Assembly: GCF_900105395.1 (NCBI RefSeq)
Contig: NZ_LT629775.1
Location: 7,467,501-7,531,500 of the forward strand
Direction: 5' to 3'
Source: Streptomyces sp. TLI_053
GTDB lineage: Bacteria; Actinomycetota; Actinomycetes; Streptomycetales; Streptomycetaceae
Length of the DNA: 64,000 nucleotides
In this document: positions 54,264 through 61,098 of the stretch, piece by piece
Position numbering within the stretch: position 1 is the stretch's first letter
Layout of the letters: each line of letters starts with the position of its first letter
Notes under the pieces: generated by a model
What the model was told of the DNA's origin: nothing
The model's database searches: none
Seen by the model: the letters and a program-made list of their open reading frames with translations, nothing else
Translations under genes and position numbers: made by a program

Positions 54264-54502
54264 CCCGCGGCCGCGATCAGCTCGACCAGACCGGCCGGGG
54301 TCGGTGCGAGCACGAAGTCCTCGAAGGTCAGCTCGACGCCGTAGTTCCGGGCGACCGCGCTCAGCACGCGGGTGGCGATGAGCGAGTCACCGCCGAGGAG
54401 GAAGAAGTCCGAGTCCGCCGCGACGTCGTCCGTCTCCAGGACGCGGCGGAAGATCGTCACCAGGCCGTCCGTGTCGGCGGGGGTGGTGTCTACGCTGCTC
54501 AA
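54260..54502 (-). CDS. free-standing peptidyl carrier protein (beta-lysine cluster)
   Basis: An 80-residue carrier protein with the phosphopantetheine motif FLLGGDSLIATR near residue 37. The start is TTG 54502, seven bases after AGGAG; no ATG or GTG in frame gives a complete first helix, so the rare start is well supported. It overlaps the amine oxidase gene by ATGA and lies 215 bases after the adenylation-domain gene. It probably carries beta-lysine while the oxidase or ligases act on it. Confidence 0.9.
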   Translation of the reverse strand: MSSVDTTPADTDGLVTIFRRVLETDDVAADSDFFLLGGDSLIATRVLSAVARNYGVELTFEDFVLAPTPAGLVELIAAAG

Positions 54503-54717
54503 CGAGGATCTCCTTTGACCGTCGGACTGCGGTGCGCCGGTGGGGCACCTGGTGCGGGGGCCGTACGGGTGGGCCCGAGGTGGTACGGCGAGTGGGTACG
54601 CCGGGCGGGTGGTGCGACGGACGGGCGCGGCTCCGGCTCCTGTCGGGCCGGGCGGCGGTGCCGGGTGCGGGGGTGCCGGGGGCGCCGACGCGGGTGGCTC
54701 GGGTGACCCAGGTGGCG

Positions 54718-56274
54718 CTAGCGGTGCGCGGGTTCGGGCAGTTGGGCGCCCTCGCGGGGGCCGCGCGCGGAGTGGAGGCGGTGCGAGCCGGCCCGGTCGA
54801 CCTTGCCGCTCGCCGTGAGCACCAGCTCCGGCACGACGGTGATCCGGCTGGGCACCAGATGGCCGGGCACCCGGTCCCGCAGGTACGTCCGGAGTTCGGC
54901 GCCCAGGGTTCCGGTCGCCGCCGCGGCGCGCGGCACGACGTACGCGACCAGCGCCGACCGCCCGGCCAGGGTCGTCCCCGTGACCGCGACGGCGTGCACG
55001 CCCGGATGCCCGGCGAGGTGCGCCTCGACCTCGGCCGGGTCGACCCGGATCCCGCGCACCTTGAACTCGCCGTCCAGCCGCCCCTGGTGGGTCAGCACAC
55101 CGTCCGGTGCCCGGCCCACCCGGTCGCCGGTGCGGTACCAGCGCACGCCCTCGGCGTCCTCGGTGAAGCGGTCCGCGGTGGCCTCGGGCAGTCCCAGGTA
55201 GCCGAGCGCGACCGCGGGGCCGCCAATCAGCAACTCGCCCCGCTCGCTGATCCGTTCGTGCACGTGGGGCAGGGCGCGCCCGATCGGCACCCGGTCGCCC
55301 GCCGCCCACGGCCGGTCCCGCGCGGCGGCCAGCGGCCCGTGCAGGTCGACGGCATGGGTGATCAGCGTGGTCTCGGTGGACCCGTAGGTGTTGAGCAGCC
55401 GGACCCGCCCGGTGTCCAGGGCGGCCCAGTCGGCGAGCCGGGCCGGGTTGGCGGCCTCCCCGCCGATCACCAGCAGCCGGACGCACTCGGGCAGCGCGAG
55501 GCGCTCCTCGGTGAGGTGGAGGACCAGTTCGTGCCAGAACGCGGTGGGCAGGTCCAGTACGCCGATCCGTTCCCGTTCCACCAGCCGCAGGAAGCGCGGG
55601 AACGAGCCGGAGTGGGCGTCGCGGTCGAGGACGAGCGCGGCACCGCCGGTGAGGGCCGGGAGGATCTCCTCGAAGCAGGTGTCCCAGTTCAGCGAGGCGA
55701 ACTGCAGCACCCGGTCCTCGGCGGTGAGGCCGAACAGGGTGCGCAGGGAGTCCACCGTGGCGGAGATCGCCCGGCGCGGTGTGACCACGGGTTTCGGCTG
55801 CCCGGTCGAACCCGAGGTGAAGAGCAGGTACGCCGGCCGCTCCGGCTCGGTCCGTTCCGGACCGGTCCCCGTCGCGGCGGTCGTGCCCGCGGCTTCGTCG
55901 GGTAACCCGACGACGCGCAGGCCGGGTTGAGCGAGGCCGTCGCCGACCGCCGTGCGGCAGCCGACCGCGGCCAGCATGTCCTGCCGCCGCTGCGGCGGGA
56001 ACGCCGGGTCGACCGGGCAGTACGTCCCACCTGCGGCGAGGATGCCGAGCAGGGCGACGACGGTGTCCGGCGTGTGGGTCGCCGGAACGGCCACCACGCC
56101 GGGCGCGGCACCCAGGCCGTCGGCCAAGGTACGTACCAACTCGCCGAGTTGGCGGTAAGTCAGCGCGTCCCCGTGGTGGACGATCGCCGGTCGTTCGGGA
56201 TATCGGCGCACGGTTTCCGTGAACGCGTCAATCAAGTCGGAACTGGCCCCGTGGATGTTGCGGTTATTTGTCAT
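54718..56274 (-). CDS. free-standing NRPS adenylation domain, predicted for beta-lysine
   Basis: A 518-residue adenylation domain with LLFTSGSTGQPKPV (near residue 160), NTYGSTETT, WYRTGDRVGR and LTASGKVDR. Specificity positions read by eye give D-T-E-D-V-G-T-L-I-K. From memory this is close to the beta-lysine code of viomycin/capreomycin-type enzymes (differing at two positions), and fits the lysine 2,3-aminomutase in the same cluster. There is no carrier or condensation domain; the carrier at 54260 is the obvious partner. The start is ATG 56274, since the longer frame to 56355 overlaps the probable promoter. It is the first gene of the - strand block. Confidence 0.9.
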   Translation of the reverse strand: MTNNRNIHGASSDLIDAFTETVRRYPERPAIVHHGDALTYRQLGELVRTLADGLGAAPGVVAVPATHTPDTVVALLGILAAGGTYCPVDPAFPPQRRQDMLAAVGCRTAVGDGLAQPGLRVVGLPDEAAGTTAATGTGPERTEPERPAYLLFTSGSTGQPKPVVTPRRAISATVDSLRTLFGLTAEDRVLQFASLNWDTCFEEILPALTGGAALVLDRDAHSGSFPRFLRLVERERIGVLDLPTAFWHELVLHLTEERLALPECVRLLVIGGEAANPARLADWAALDTGRVRLLNTYGSTETTLITHAVDLHGPLAAARDRPWAAGDRVPIGRALPHVHERISERGELLIGGPAVALGYLGLPEATADRFTEDAEGVRWYRTGDRVGRAPDGVLTHQGRLDGEFKVRGIRVDPAEVEAHLAGHPGVHAVAVTGTTLAGRSALVAYVVPRAAAATGTLGAELRTYLRDRVPGHLVPSRITVVPELVLTASGKVDRAGSHRLHSARGPREGAQLPEPAHR

Positions 56275-57036
56275 GCCCGCCCCAAAGAATGCCGTGCGAG
56301 CACTTGTTCGGTGCTCGGCGGACCGGGACTCTACCCGCCGAGCCTGCGGAGCCACAATGGCTGTTGAGGATGTCGCTTCAAGGATGTGTGGTTGACATGT
56401 GAACGGGGCGAGGTCTGCCTCGGCGGTCTCCTGTGACCCGAGTGACTGCGCAGCGTACGCACTCTGTTACCCGGAGTGCCTGGGTGCGATTGCCGATTCG
56501 CGCGGGGATTCCCTCCCGTTCCGCTCCGCCGCGTATTCCGGAGTTCCGGCAATTCCCCGGCCCGCCCGATTGTCCCGCCACCGGTCCGGGGGGGCCGTTC
56601 GTCGACGTTCCCGCTGCTCGCGGCCGCCTGTCGGACGGTTCCGGATTCGCGGAGAATTGACGTGGCGTCAGGCCGATCCGAATCGGTCGGACGCCGATGG
56701 ATCGTCCACCTGTCAACCGCGTGCCGCATCCCGGACGGGACTCGACCCGAAGTACACGTCGTACCGTTCCTGTCGGCCCCGAAGCTCCTCGAACGGCAGC
56801 CGTCCCGCGGCCACGTCGGCCAGGGCGCGGAAGTACCCGAACCGCTCCACTCCGGGGGTCGCGACCCCCGGAAGGTCCGCGACCTCACCGCCCCCACCGT
56901 CCTCGCCACGCCTGCCGGCCCGACCTCGGCCCCGCGCCACCGGCTGGCGGCCTTCCAAGAGACCTGTTCGCCCTGGGGAACGGTCGGGCCGCAGCAGGGC
57001 GTTGCCGGCCCGACCGAGTGCCGTCGGGTGCGGCAC
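56275..57036. other. long non-coding region upstream of the beta-lysine cluster
   Basis: About 760 bases with no frame showing actinomycete codon bias. It is AT-richer than its surroundings at 56280-56420 and 56640-56700. It holds a probable - strand promoter (56328-56357), a 7-bp hairpin cgagcac/gtgctcg near 56297-56317 in the untranslated leader, and ends at a hairpin repeat. Cluster regulation probably lies here, but I could not define an operator. Confidence 0.5.
56328..56357 (-). promoter_or_regulatory. candidate promoter of the adenylation-domain gene
   Basis: On the - strand a -35-like ttgtgg (56352-56357), an 18-base gap and a -10-like tagagt (56328-56333) lie 54 bases before the adenylation-domain ATG. 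The match is moderate. Confidence 0.35.
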
Positions 57037-57061
57037 GGGAAGTCGGACCGGTCGACCTCCC
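57037..57061. repeat. hairpin repeat copy A (terminator-like)
   Basis: A 25-base imperfect palindrome: left arm gggaagtcgg, centre accg, right arm gtcgacctccc, with one A/C mismatch. It lies 25 bases after the stop of the small secreted protein gene. A very similar element is at 60782. Confidence 0.7.
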
Positions 57062-57085
57062 GCGCCGCACCCGCCTCGACGGGCC

Positions 57086-57366
57086 CTACTCCTGGCCGGC
57101 CTTGCGGCAGCCGTCGGCCGCGATGACGGTGGGTACGCGGTCGTCGCGCAGCTTCCGGTAACAGGCCCGGGACGCCGCCTCGCCTCCGGCCCCGCTGGTC
57201 GCGCAGGCTTCCTCGATGAGCTGCTGGTCGGTGTCCGGGGCGTGCTCCAGCGCGTAGTAGAAGCAGCCCGGCGGCGTCGCGTGCGCGGCCGGGGCCGGCG
57301 CGACGACACCACCGAGGGCGAGGGCGAGGGTGGAATGGCGGCGGCGATGCGTCGTTCCGAATTCAT
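57086..57366 (-). pseudogene. small secreted Cys-containing protein, frameshifted at the signal peptide
   Basis: The ATG at 57366, behind GAAAGGA, opens as MNSERRIAAA and then turns into a Pro/Ser/Arg frame without secretory character. The neighbouring frame gives STLALALGGVVAPAPAAHA, a perfect signal-peptide end, and a mature peptide of about 60 residues with three Cys ending in DGCRKAGQE at 57086, but that frame has no start codon. Adding one base in the gcc-gcc-gcc run at the join restores a protein of about 94 residues. This is either a real one-base loss or a sequencing slip. Function unknown. Confidence 0.65.
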
Positions 57367-57506
57367 GGTGGTCCTTTCGGCGAGGAAGGAGCGCTTCGCC
57401 GCCGACCACCGTCGTTCCGTCGCTGTGCCTGTCCCGTCTCTCGCGACACTGCCGGTGTCCCACCCGACCTTGCGATCCGGCCCCGGTCCCGGGAACGTGG
57501 CCGCTC

Positions 57507-58595
57507 CTACGGCGAGGACGGCCGCACCGCGTTCGCGAGCGGCAGGCCCTCGAAGAAGGCCACCGCCTCCTCGCGCCAGTGCGGGCGCCAGGTCGCGGCC
57601 TCGGCGGCGGCCGTCTCGGCGCAGCGGCGCATGTCGGCGCGGAGCTTGCGGTCCACGCCCAGCCGGCGGGCCAGCTCGCGGATCCGTTCGACCGTCGCGG
57701 CCGGGCAGTGCGGGTCGCCGAGCGCGGACTCCACCACGGCCCGCTGCTCCTCGTCGGCGGCCGCGAGCAGGGCGCTCACGGCGTAGCTGCGGCGGCCCGC
57801 GCGGAGGTCGGCACCGGTGGACTTGCCGGTGCTGTCCTCGTCGCCGAACAGGTCGAGGTAGTCGTCCCGCAGCTGGCCGCCGATGCCGACCGGGATCGCG
57901 TAGCGGCGCAGCGCCGCGTCGTGGGCGGCGATGTCCTCGCCGGCGGCCAGCAGGCCCAGCCGCAGCGGCGCGAGCACGGAGTACCGGGTGGACTTGTACT
58001 CGCAGACGGTGTGCAGGAACTCCTCGTCCGGGACCGGCCGGAGGTCGCGTTCGAGGTCGATGATCTGGCCCGCCACGGTCTCGGCGCCGGCGTCCAGTTG
58101 CACCTCCAGCATCGCCTGCCGCAGTTCGGCGGGGGCGTCCGCCTCCAGCAGGACCCGGATCGACAGGAAGGCGGCGAGGTCCCCGGCCAGGACGGCCAGG
58201 CCGAGCGCGGTGCGGTCCGCCGCCGGGAACTCGCCGCGGTAGGCGTAGTAGGTGGACGGGCCGCCGCGCCGCAGGGGCGCGTCGTCGATGATGTCGTCGT
58301 GGACCAGGCCGTGCGTCTGCAGCAGTTCGATGCTCAGCGCGGCCTCCCTCAGACCGGGTACCGGTGCGGTGGTCACCAGTCGGGCGGCCTCGTGCAGCAG
58401 GGCGACCCGCAGCCGTTTGCCGCCGCGCAGCGAGAGGTCCCGCAGCAGCTCCAGGCAGCGTGGGGTGAAGCGGCTGAGCGGGGGTGTGTCGAGGCGCTCC
58501 GGCAGGGTGTCGAAGTACGCCTCGAAGCTGCGGTCGAACCGCTGCCGGTGCCCGGTGGCCCGTTCGCGGGCGGCGGCCATGATCGTCTCGTTCAC
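57507..58595 (-). CDS. polyprenyl diphosphate synthase
   Basis: A 362-residue trans-isoprenyl diphosphate synthase. The first Asp-rich motif is VHDDIIDD (near residue 98) and the second is LRDDYLDLFGD (near residue 238); GGKRLR lies near residue 58 as usual. The residues just before the first motif are small to medium (IELLQTHGL), so chain length could be C15 to C20 or longer. The GTG start at 58595 follows a GGGTGGGGG stretch. No terpene cyclase, phytoene synthase or prenyltransferase is near, so it may supply general precursors or a distant cluster. Confidence 0.9.
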   Translation of the reverse strand: MNETIMAAARERATGHRQRFDRSFEAYFDTLPERLDTPPLSRFTPRCLELLRDLSLRGGKRLRVALLHEAARLVTTAPVPGLREAALSIELLQTHGLVHDDIIDDAPLRRGGPSTYYAYRGEFPAADRTALGLAVLAGDLAAFLSIRVLLEADAPAELRQAMLEVQLDAGAETVAGQIIDLERDLRPVPDEEFLHTVCEYKSTRYSVLAPLRLGLLAAGEDIAAHDAALRRYAIPVGIGGQLRDDYLDLFGDEDSTGKSTGADLRAGRRSYAVSALLAAADEEQRAVVESALGDPHCPAATVERIRELARRLGVDRKLRADMRRCAETAAAEAATWRPHWREEAVAFFEGLPLANAVRPSSP

Positions 58596-58694
58596 GCCCC
58601 CACCCTCGCATCCGCCCGTCCCGGCGCTCCGGCGGCCCCCTGCGGTGCCGATGCCCTGTCGTCCCGGCGGCCCCCTGTAGGGCCGATGCCCCGG

Positions 58695-58721
58695 CGGGCC
58701 GCCTCCCCCGGGGGCGGCCCG
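58695..58721 (-). terminator. hairpin after the methyltransferase gene
   Basis: Nine-bp arms cgggccgcc and ggcggcccg enclose a C/G-rich loop, beginning 8 bases after the methyltransferase stop codon. An imperfect direct repeat of about 35 bases (ccggcggccccctg...gccgatgccc) lies just beyond at 58628-58695. Confidence 0.6.
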
Positions 58722-58728
58722 GCGCGGG

Positions 58729-59550
58729 TCACGGAGTGGCGGCCAGTTCCGCGACGGCGTAGGGCCGGTGGCCGAGGAGGAGGGGGCGGAGGGCGGCTGC
58801 GGCGATGCGCTGGGCCGGCCCGATGCGTTCCATGACGGGGTGTTCGGCGGTGGACGTCCAGCCCGGGGAGAGGGCGGCGAGGCCGGTGCTGCTGCGGGCG
58901 CCGGAGCGGAAGCGGGCGCCGGTGGCGCGGGAGATGGGATGGAGGCCGCTGAGGGCGATCCAGGGGTGGAAGAAGTCGGCGGCGAGGCGGGTGCCGGGTC
59001 CGAGGTGGCGGCGGACGTCGCCGAGGAAGCCGGTGACCTCGGCGGGGGAGAGGTACATCAGGACCCCTTCGGCGATGACCAGCGTGGGGCCGGTGCCCGC
59101 CTCCACCACCCCGGTCCACTCCGGTGCGGTGAGCGAGGCCGGGTGGACCAGGGCCCGGCTGTCGGGCAGCAGTCGGCGGCGCAGCTCCACCACCTCGGGG
59201 ACGTCGACGCCGAGCCAGCGGATCCCGTCGGGCACGGTGCCAGCGAGCCGCTCGTCCCGGGTGCAGAGGCCGATGCCGGCGGACAGGACGGTGCCGGTGG
59301 GGTGGGCGCGGGCGAAGCGCCGGGTGATCTCGTCGAGGACGATGGCCCGGTGGACGGAGCCGAGCGCGTTGGAGCGGTCGGTCAGTACCTCGGAGTCCTT
59401 GAAGCCGGTTTCCCGGAGCACCCGGGTGGCCTGCGGGTCGCTGAACTCGGTACCGGGGAGCAGCTGCTGCGCGTGGGCACGGCCGTAGAGGGGGGTGAGC
59501 AGGGTCATCGCCACACCGCTCAGGCCGTGCACGGGGGAGTCGTCTGACAT
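58729..59550 (-). CDS. SAM-dependent methyltransferase (LCM/TcmP-like), iron-regulated
   Basis: A 273-residue methyltransferase of the leucine carboxyl methyltransferase/TcmP-like family found widely in actinomycetes. The SAM loop reads VLSAGIGLCTRDERL near residue 89, then WLGVDVPEVVELRR near residue 113, and VIAEGVLMYLSP near residue 158, all family features. It likely methylates an oxygen, often a carboxylate, of a small molecule. The ATG at 59550 lies at the edge of a strong iron box, so expression should rise when iron is scarce. No siderophore gene is adjacent in the window; the target molecule is unknown. Confidence 0.85.
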   Translation of the reverse strand: MSDDSPVHGLSGVAMTLLTPLYGRAHAQQLLPGTEFSDPQATRVLRETGFKDSEVLTDRSNALGSVHRAIVLDEITRRFARAHPTGTVLSAGIGLCTRDERLAGTVPDGIRWLGVDVPEVVELRRRLLPDSRALVHPASLTAPEWTGVVEAGTGPTLVIAEGVLMYLSPAEVTGFLGDVRRHLGPGTRLAADFFHPWIALSGLHPISRATGARFRSGARSSTGLAALSPGWTSTAEHPVMERIGPAQRIAAAALRPLLLGHRPYAVAELAATP

Positions 59551-59568
59551 AAGGTTAGGCTTACCTAA
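59550..59568. promoter_or_regulatory. DmdR/IdeR iron box
   Basis: taaggttaggcttacctaa matches the 19-bp actinobacterial iron-box consensus ttaggttaggctaacctaa at 17 positions. It overlaps the start codon of the methyltransferase gene, so an iron-loaded DmdR/IdeR repressor would block it. The AraC gene on the other strand starts 160 bases away. Confidence 0.85.
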
Positions 59569-59728
59569 CTCGGAGCGGGGGTCAAGTGGCCCGTCCGGCT
59601 CCGTGGGGCGCGTGGGGGGCCGACGGCGCCGGCCCCCCACGTCCGTTCCGGCCGCGCCGCCCGGGTCGCCCCCGCACCATGGCATCGTGGACACGTCAAG
59701 TCTCTGTCCCTGCGATGCGGGAGCGCCC

Positions 59729-60643
59729 ATGGAACGCGGCAGCGCAACACCGGACCTCGTCGACGGCGAGTGCGAGATGGCGTACGGCGCGGCCCGGCCG
59801 AGACTGCGCGAGTACGTGCTCGGCTACCGCGGCTACCGGCTGGATTCCGACCGGCCCCGCCGCCGGCTCGAAGTGCCCACCGACGTGGTGACGCTGACCG
59901 TCGGCTTCGACGGGGCGCTGCGGCTCACCGACGCCGTCGCCGGCCGCGACAGCGGCTCCTTCGGGTCCGTCCTGGCCGGGCTGCGGCGCACCGCGACGGT
60001 CGCCGAGCACGGCGGCCGGCTGCACGGCCTCGCCGTCTCGCTCACCCCGCAGGGCGCCTACCGCATCCTCGGCCCGGCGCTCGGCGACCTCGACGGCCGG
60101 TGGATCGAGGCGGGCGCCGCCTTCCCCGGCCGGGGCCCGCGCGAACTCGTCGACCGGCTGCGGGAGTCGCGGACCTGGTCGGGGCGGTTCGCCCTGCTCG
60201 ACGCCTACTTCGACGCGCGGTTCGCGGAGGGGCGGATCTGGGACCCCTCGGTGAGCTGGGCCTGGGAACAGCTGCGTGCCTCGCACGGGCGGGCCTCGGT
60301 CCGGACGCTGGTGGACAGTACCGGCTGGAGCCGCCGGCGACTGGAGCAGCGCTTCCGCGAGCACCTCGGCCTGGCCCCGAAGCAGGCCGCCGACATCCTC
60401 CGCCTCCAGCGCGCCCTGCTGACCTACGAACGGCGGCCCGGCTGGGGCGGGGCCCGGATCGCCGACCACTGCGGCTTCTACGACCAGGCGCACCTGGTGC
60501 ACTCCTTCCGCGCCATGGTGGGCTGCTCGCCGACCGCGTTCTTCGCCGCCCGCCGGGCCGCGCAGGCCCCCGAGCCGAGCGACCGCGTGTCCGGGCGGGT
60601 CACCACCGTGGTCGACTTCGTGGAGGCGGGCCCGGACCGCTGA
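59729..60643 (+). CDS. AraC-family transcriptional regulator
   Basis: A 304-residue regulator. The C-terminal third has two helix-turn-helix units: VRTLVDSTGWSRRRLEQRF near residue 197 and IADHCGFYDQAHLVHSFRA near residue 247. The N-terminal part resembles the DUF6597-like domain of actinomycete AraC proteins rather than a cupin. The ATG at 59729 follows GGGAG. It is divergent from the iron-regulated methyltransferase and could regulate it or itself. Confidence 0.88.
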   Translation: MERGSATPDLVDGECEMAYGAARPRLREYVLGYRGYRLDSDRPRRRLEVPTDVVTLTVGFDGALRLTDAVAGRDSGSFGSVLAGLRRTATVAEHGGRLHGLAVSLTPQGAYRILGPALGDLDGRWIEAGAAFPGRGPRELVDRLRESRTWSGRFALLDAYFDARFAEGRIWDPSVSWAWEQLRASHGRASVRTLVDSTGWSRRRLEQRFREHLGLAPKQAADILRLQRALLTYERRPGWGGARIADHCGFYDQAHLVHSFRAMVGCSPTAFFAARRAAQAPEPSDRVSGRVTTVVDFVEAGPDR

Positions 60644-60781
60644 CCGGAGTGCGCATTTTTACAAGCCCGGCCCGCCGCCCGCGCGGCATCCTGATCCGAC
60701 GGGGCGGCGACGGGGGAGCCGCCCCCGCACTCGTCCGCCGCCCGCTGCCCCGCAGCATCTCGGACCCGCCGGGGGGCAGGA

Positions 60782-60810
60782 GTGGGAAGTCGGCCCGGTC
60801 GACCTCCCAC
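60782..60810. repeat. hairpin repeat copy B (terminator-like)
   Basis: A 29-base imperfect palindrome with left arm gtgggaagtcgg and right arm gtcgacctcccac, sharing its 25-base core with copy A at 57037 apart from two bases. It lies downstream of the AraC gene. Confidence 0.7.
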
Positions 60811-60919
60811 TCCCGCTCCGGTTCCCGTGCCTGCTCCGGTTCCCGTGCCTGTTCCCGTCCCCGTCCCTGCTCCCGTTCCCGTGCCTGTTCCCGCCCCGAC
60901 CCCGTCCCCGTTCCCATGC
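60811..60919. repeat. degenerate hexamer tandem repeat
   Basis: About eighteen units of a hexamer close to tcccgt/tgcctg, arranged as tcccgtgcctgt-like 12-mers, form a pyrimidine-rich (+ strand) low-complexity tract right after hairpin B. Confidence 0.85.
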
Positions 60920-61051
60920 CGCACAGCCCCGCGCCGCGCCGTTCCGTGCTGCGGCGACCGGTCCGCGCACGGCACGCCCCACCGCGCCGTGCGGGAGCCC
61001 TCCGCGCAGCGGCCCCCCGACCGCAGACCCCGCGCCGAGGGCGACTCCACC

Positions 61052-61092
61052 GTCCGCGCAGGAAGTCGGCCCGCCCGACTCCCTGCGCGGAC
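61052..61092. terminator. long hairpin before the IS4-like gene stop
   Basis: Eighteen-bp arms (61052-61069 and 61075-61092, left arm gtccgcgcaggaagtcgg) pair with one mismatch around a 5-base loop. The inner arm carries the same ggaagtcgg core as repeats A and B. It lies 7 bases after the end of the - strand IS4-like gene. Confidence 0.85.
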
Positions 61093-61098
61093 GGGACC

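Larger units (their letters stand above)
60644..61098. other. convergent intergenic region with repeats
   Basis: 455 bases between the AraC gene (+) and the IS4-like gene (-). It contains hairpin repeat B, a hexamer-like tandem repeat and a long terminator hairpin, all listed separately. No gene is supported; ORFs through the repeat are artefacts of its composition. Confidence 0.7.

Noticed and set aside
56331..56909. 192-codon frame upstream of the adenylation-domain gene
   Set aside because: Codon bias is absent, residue mix is random, and it covers the likely promoter.
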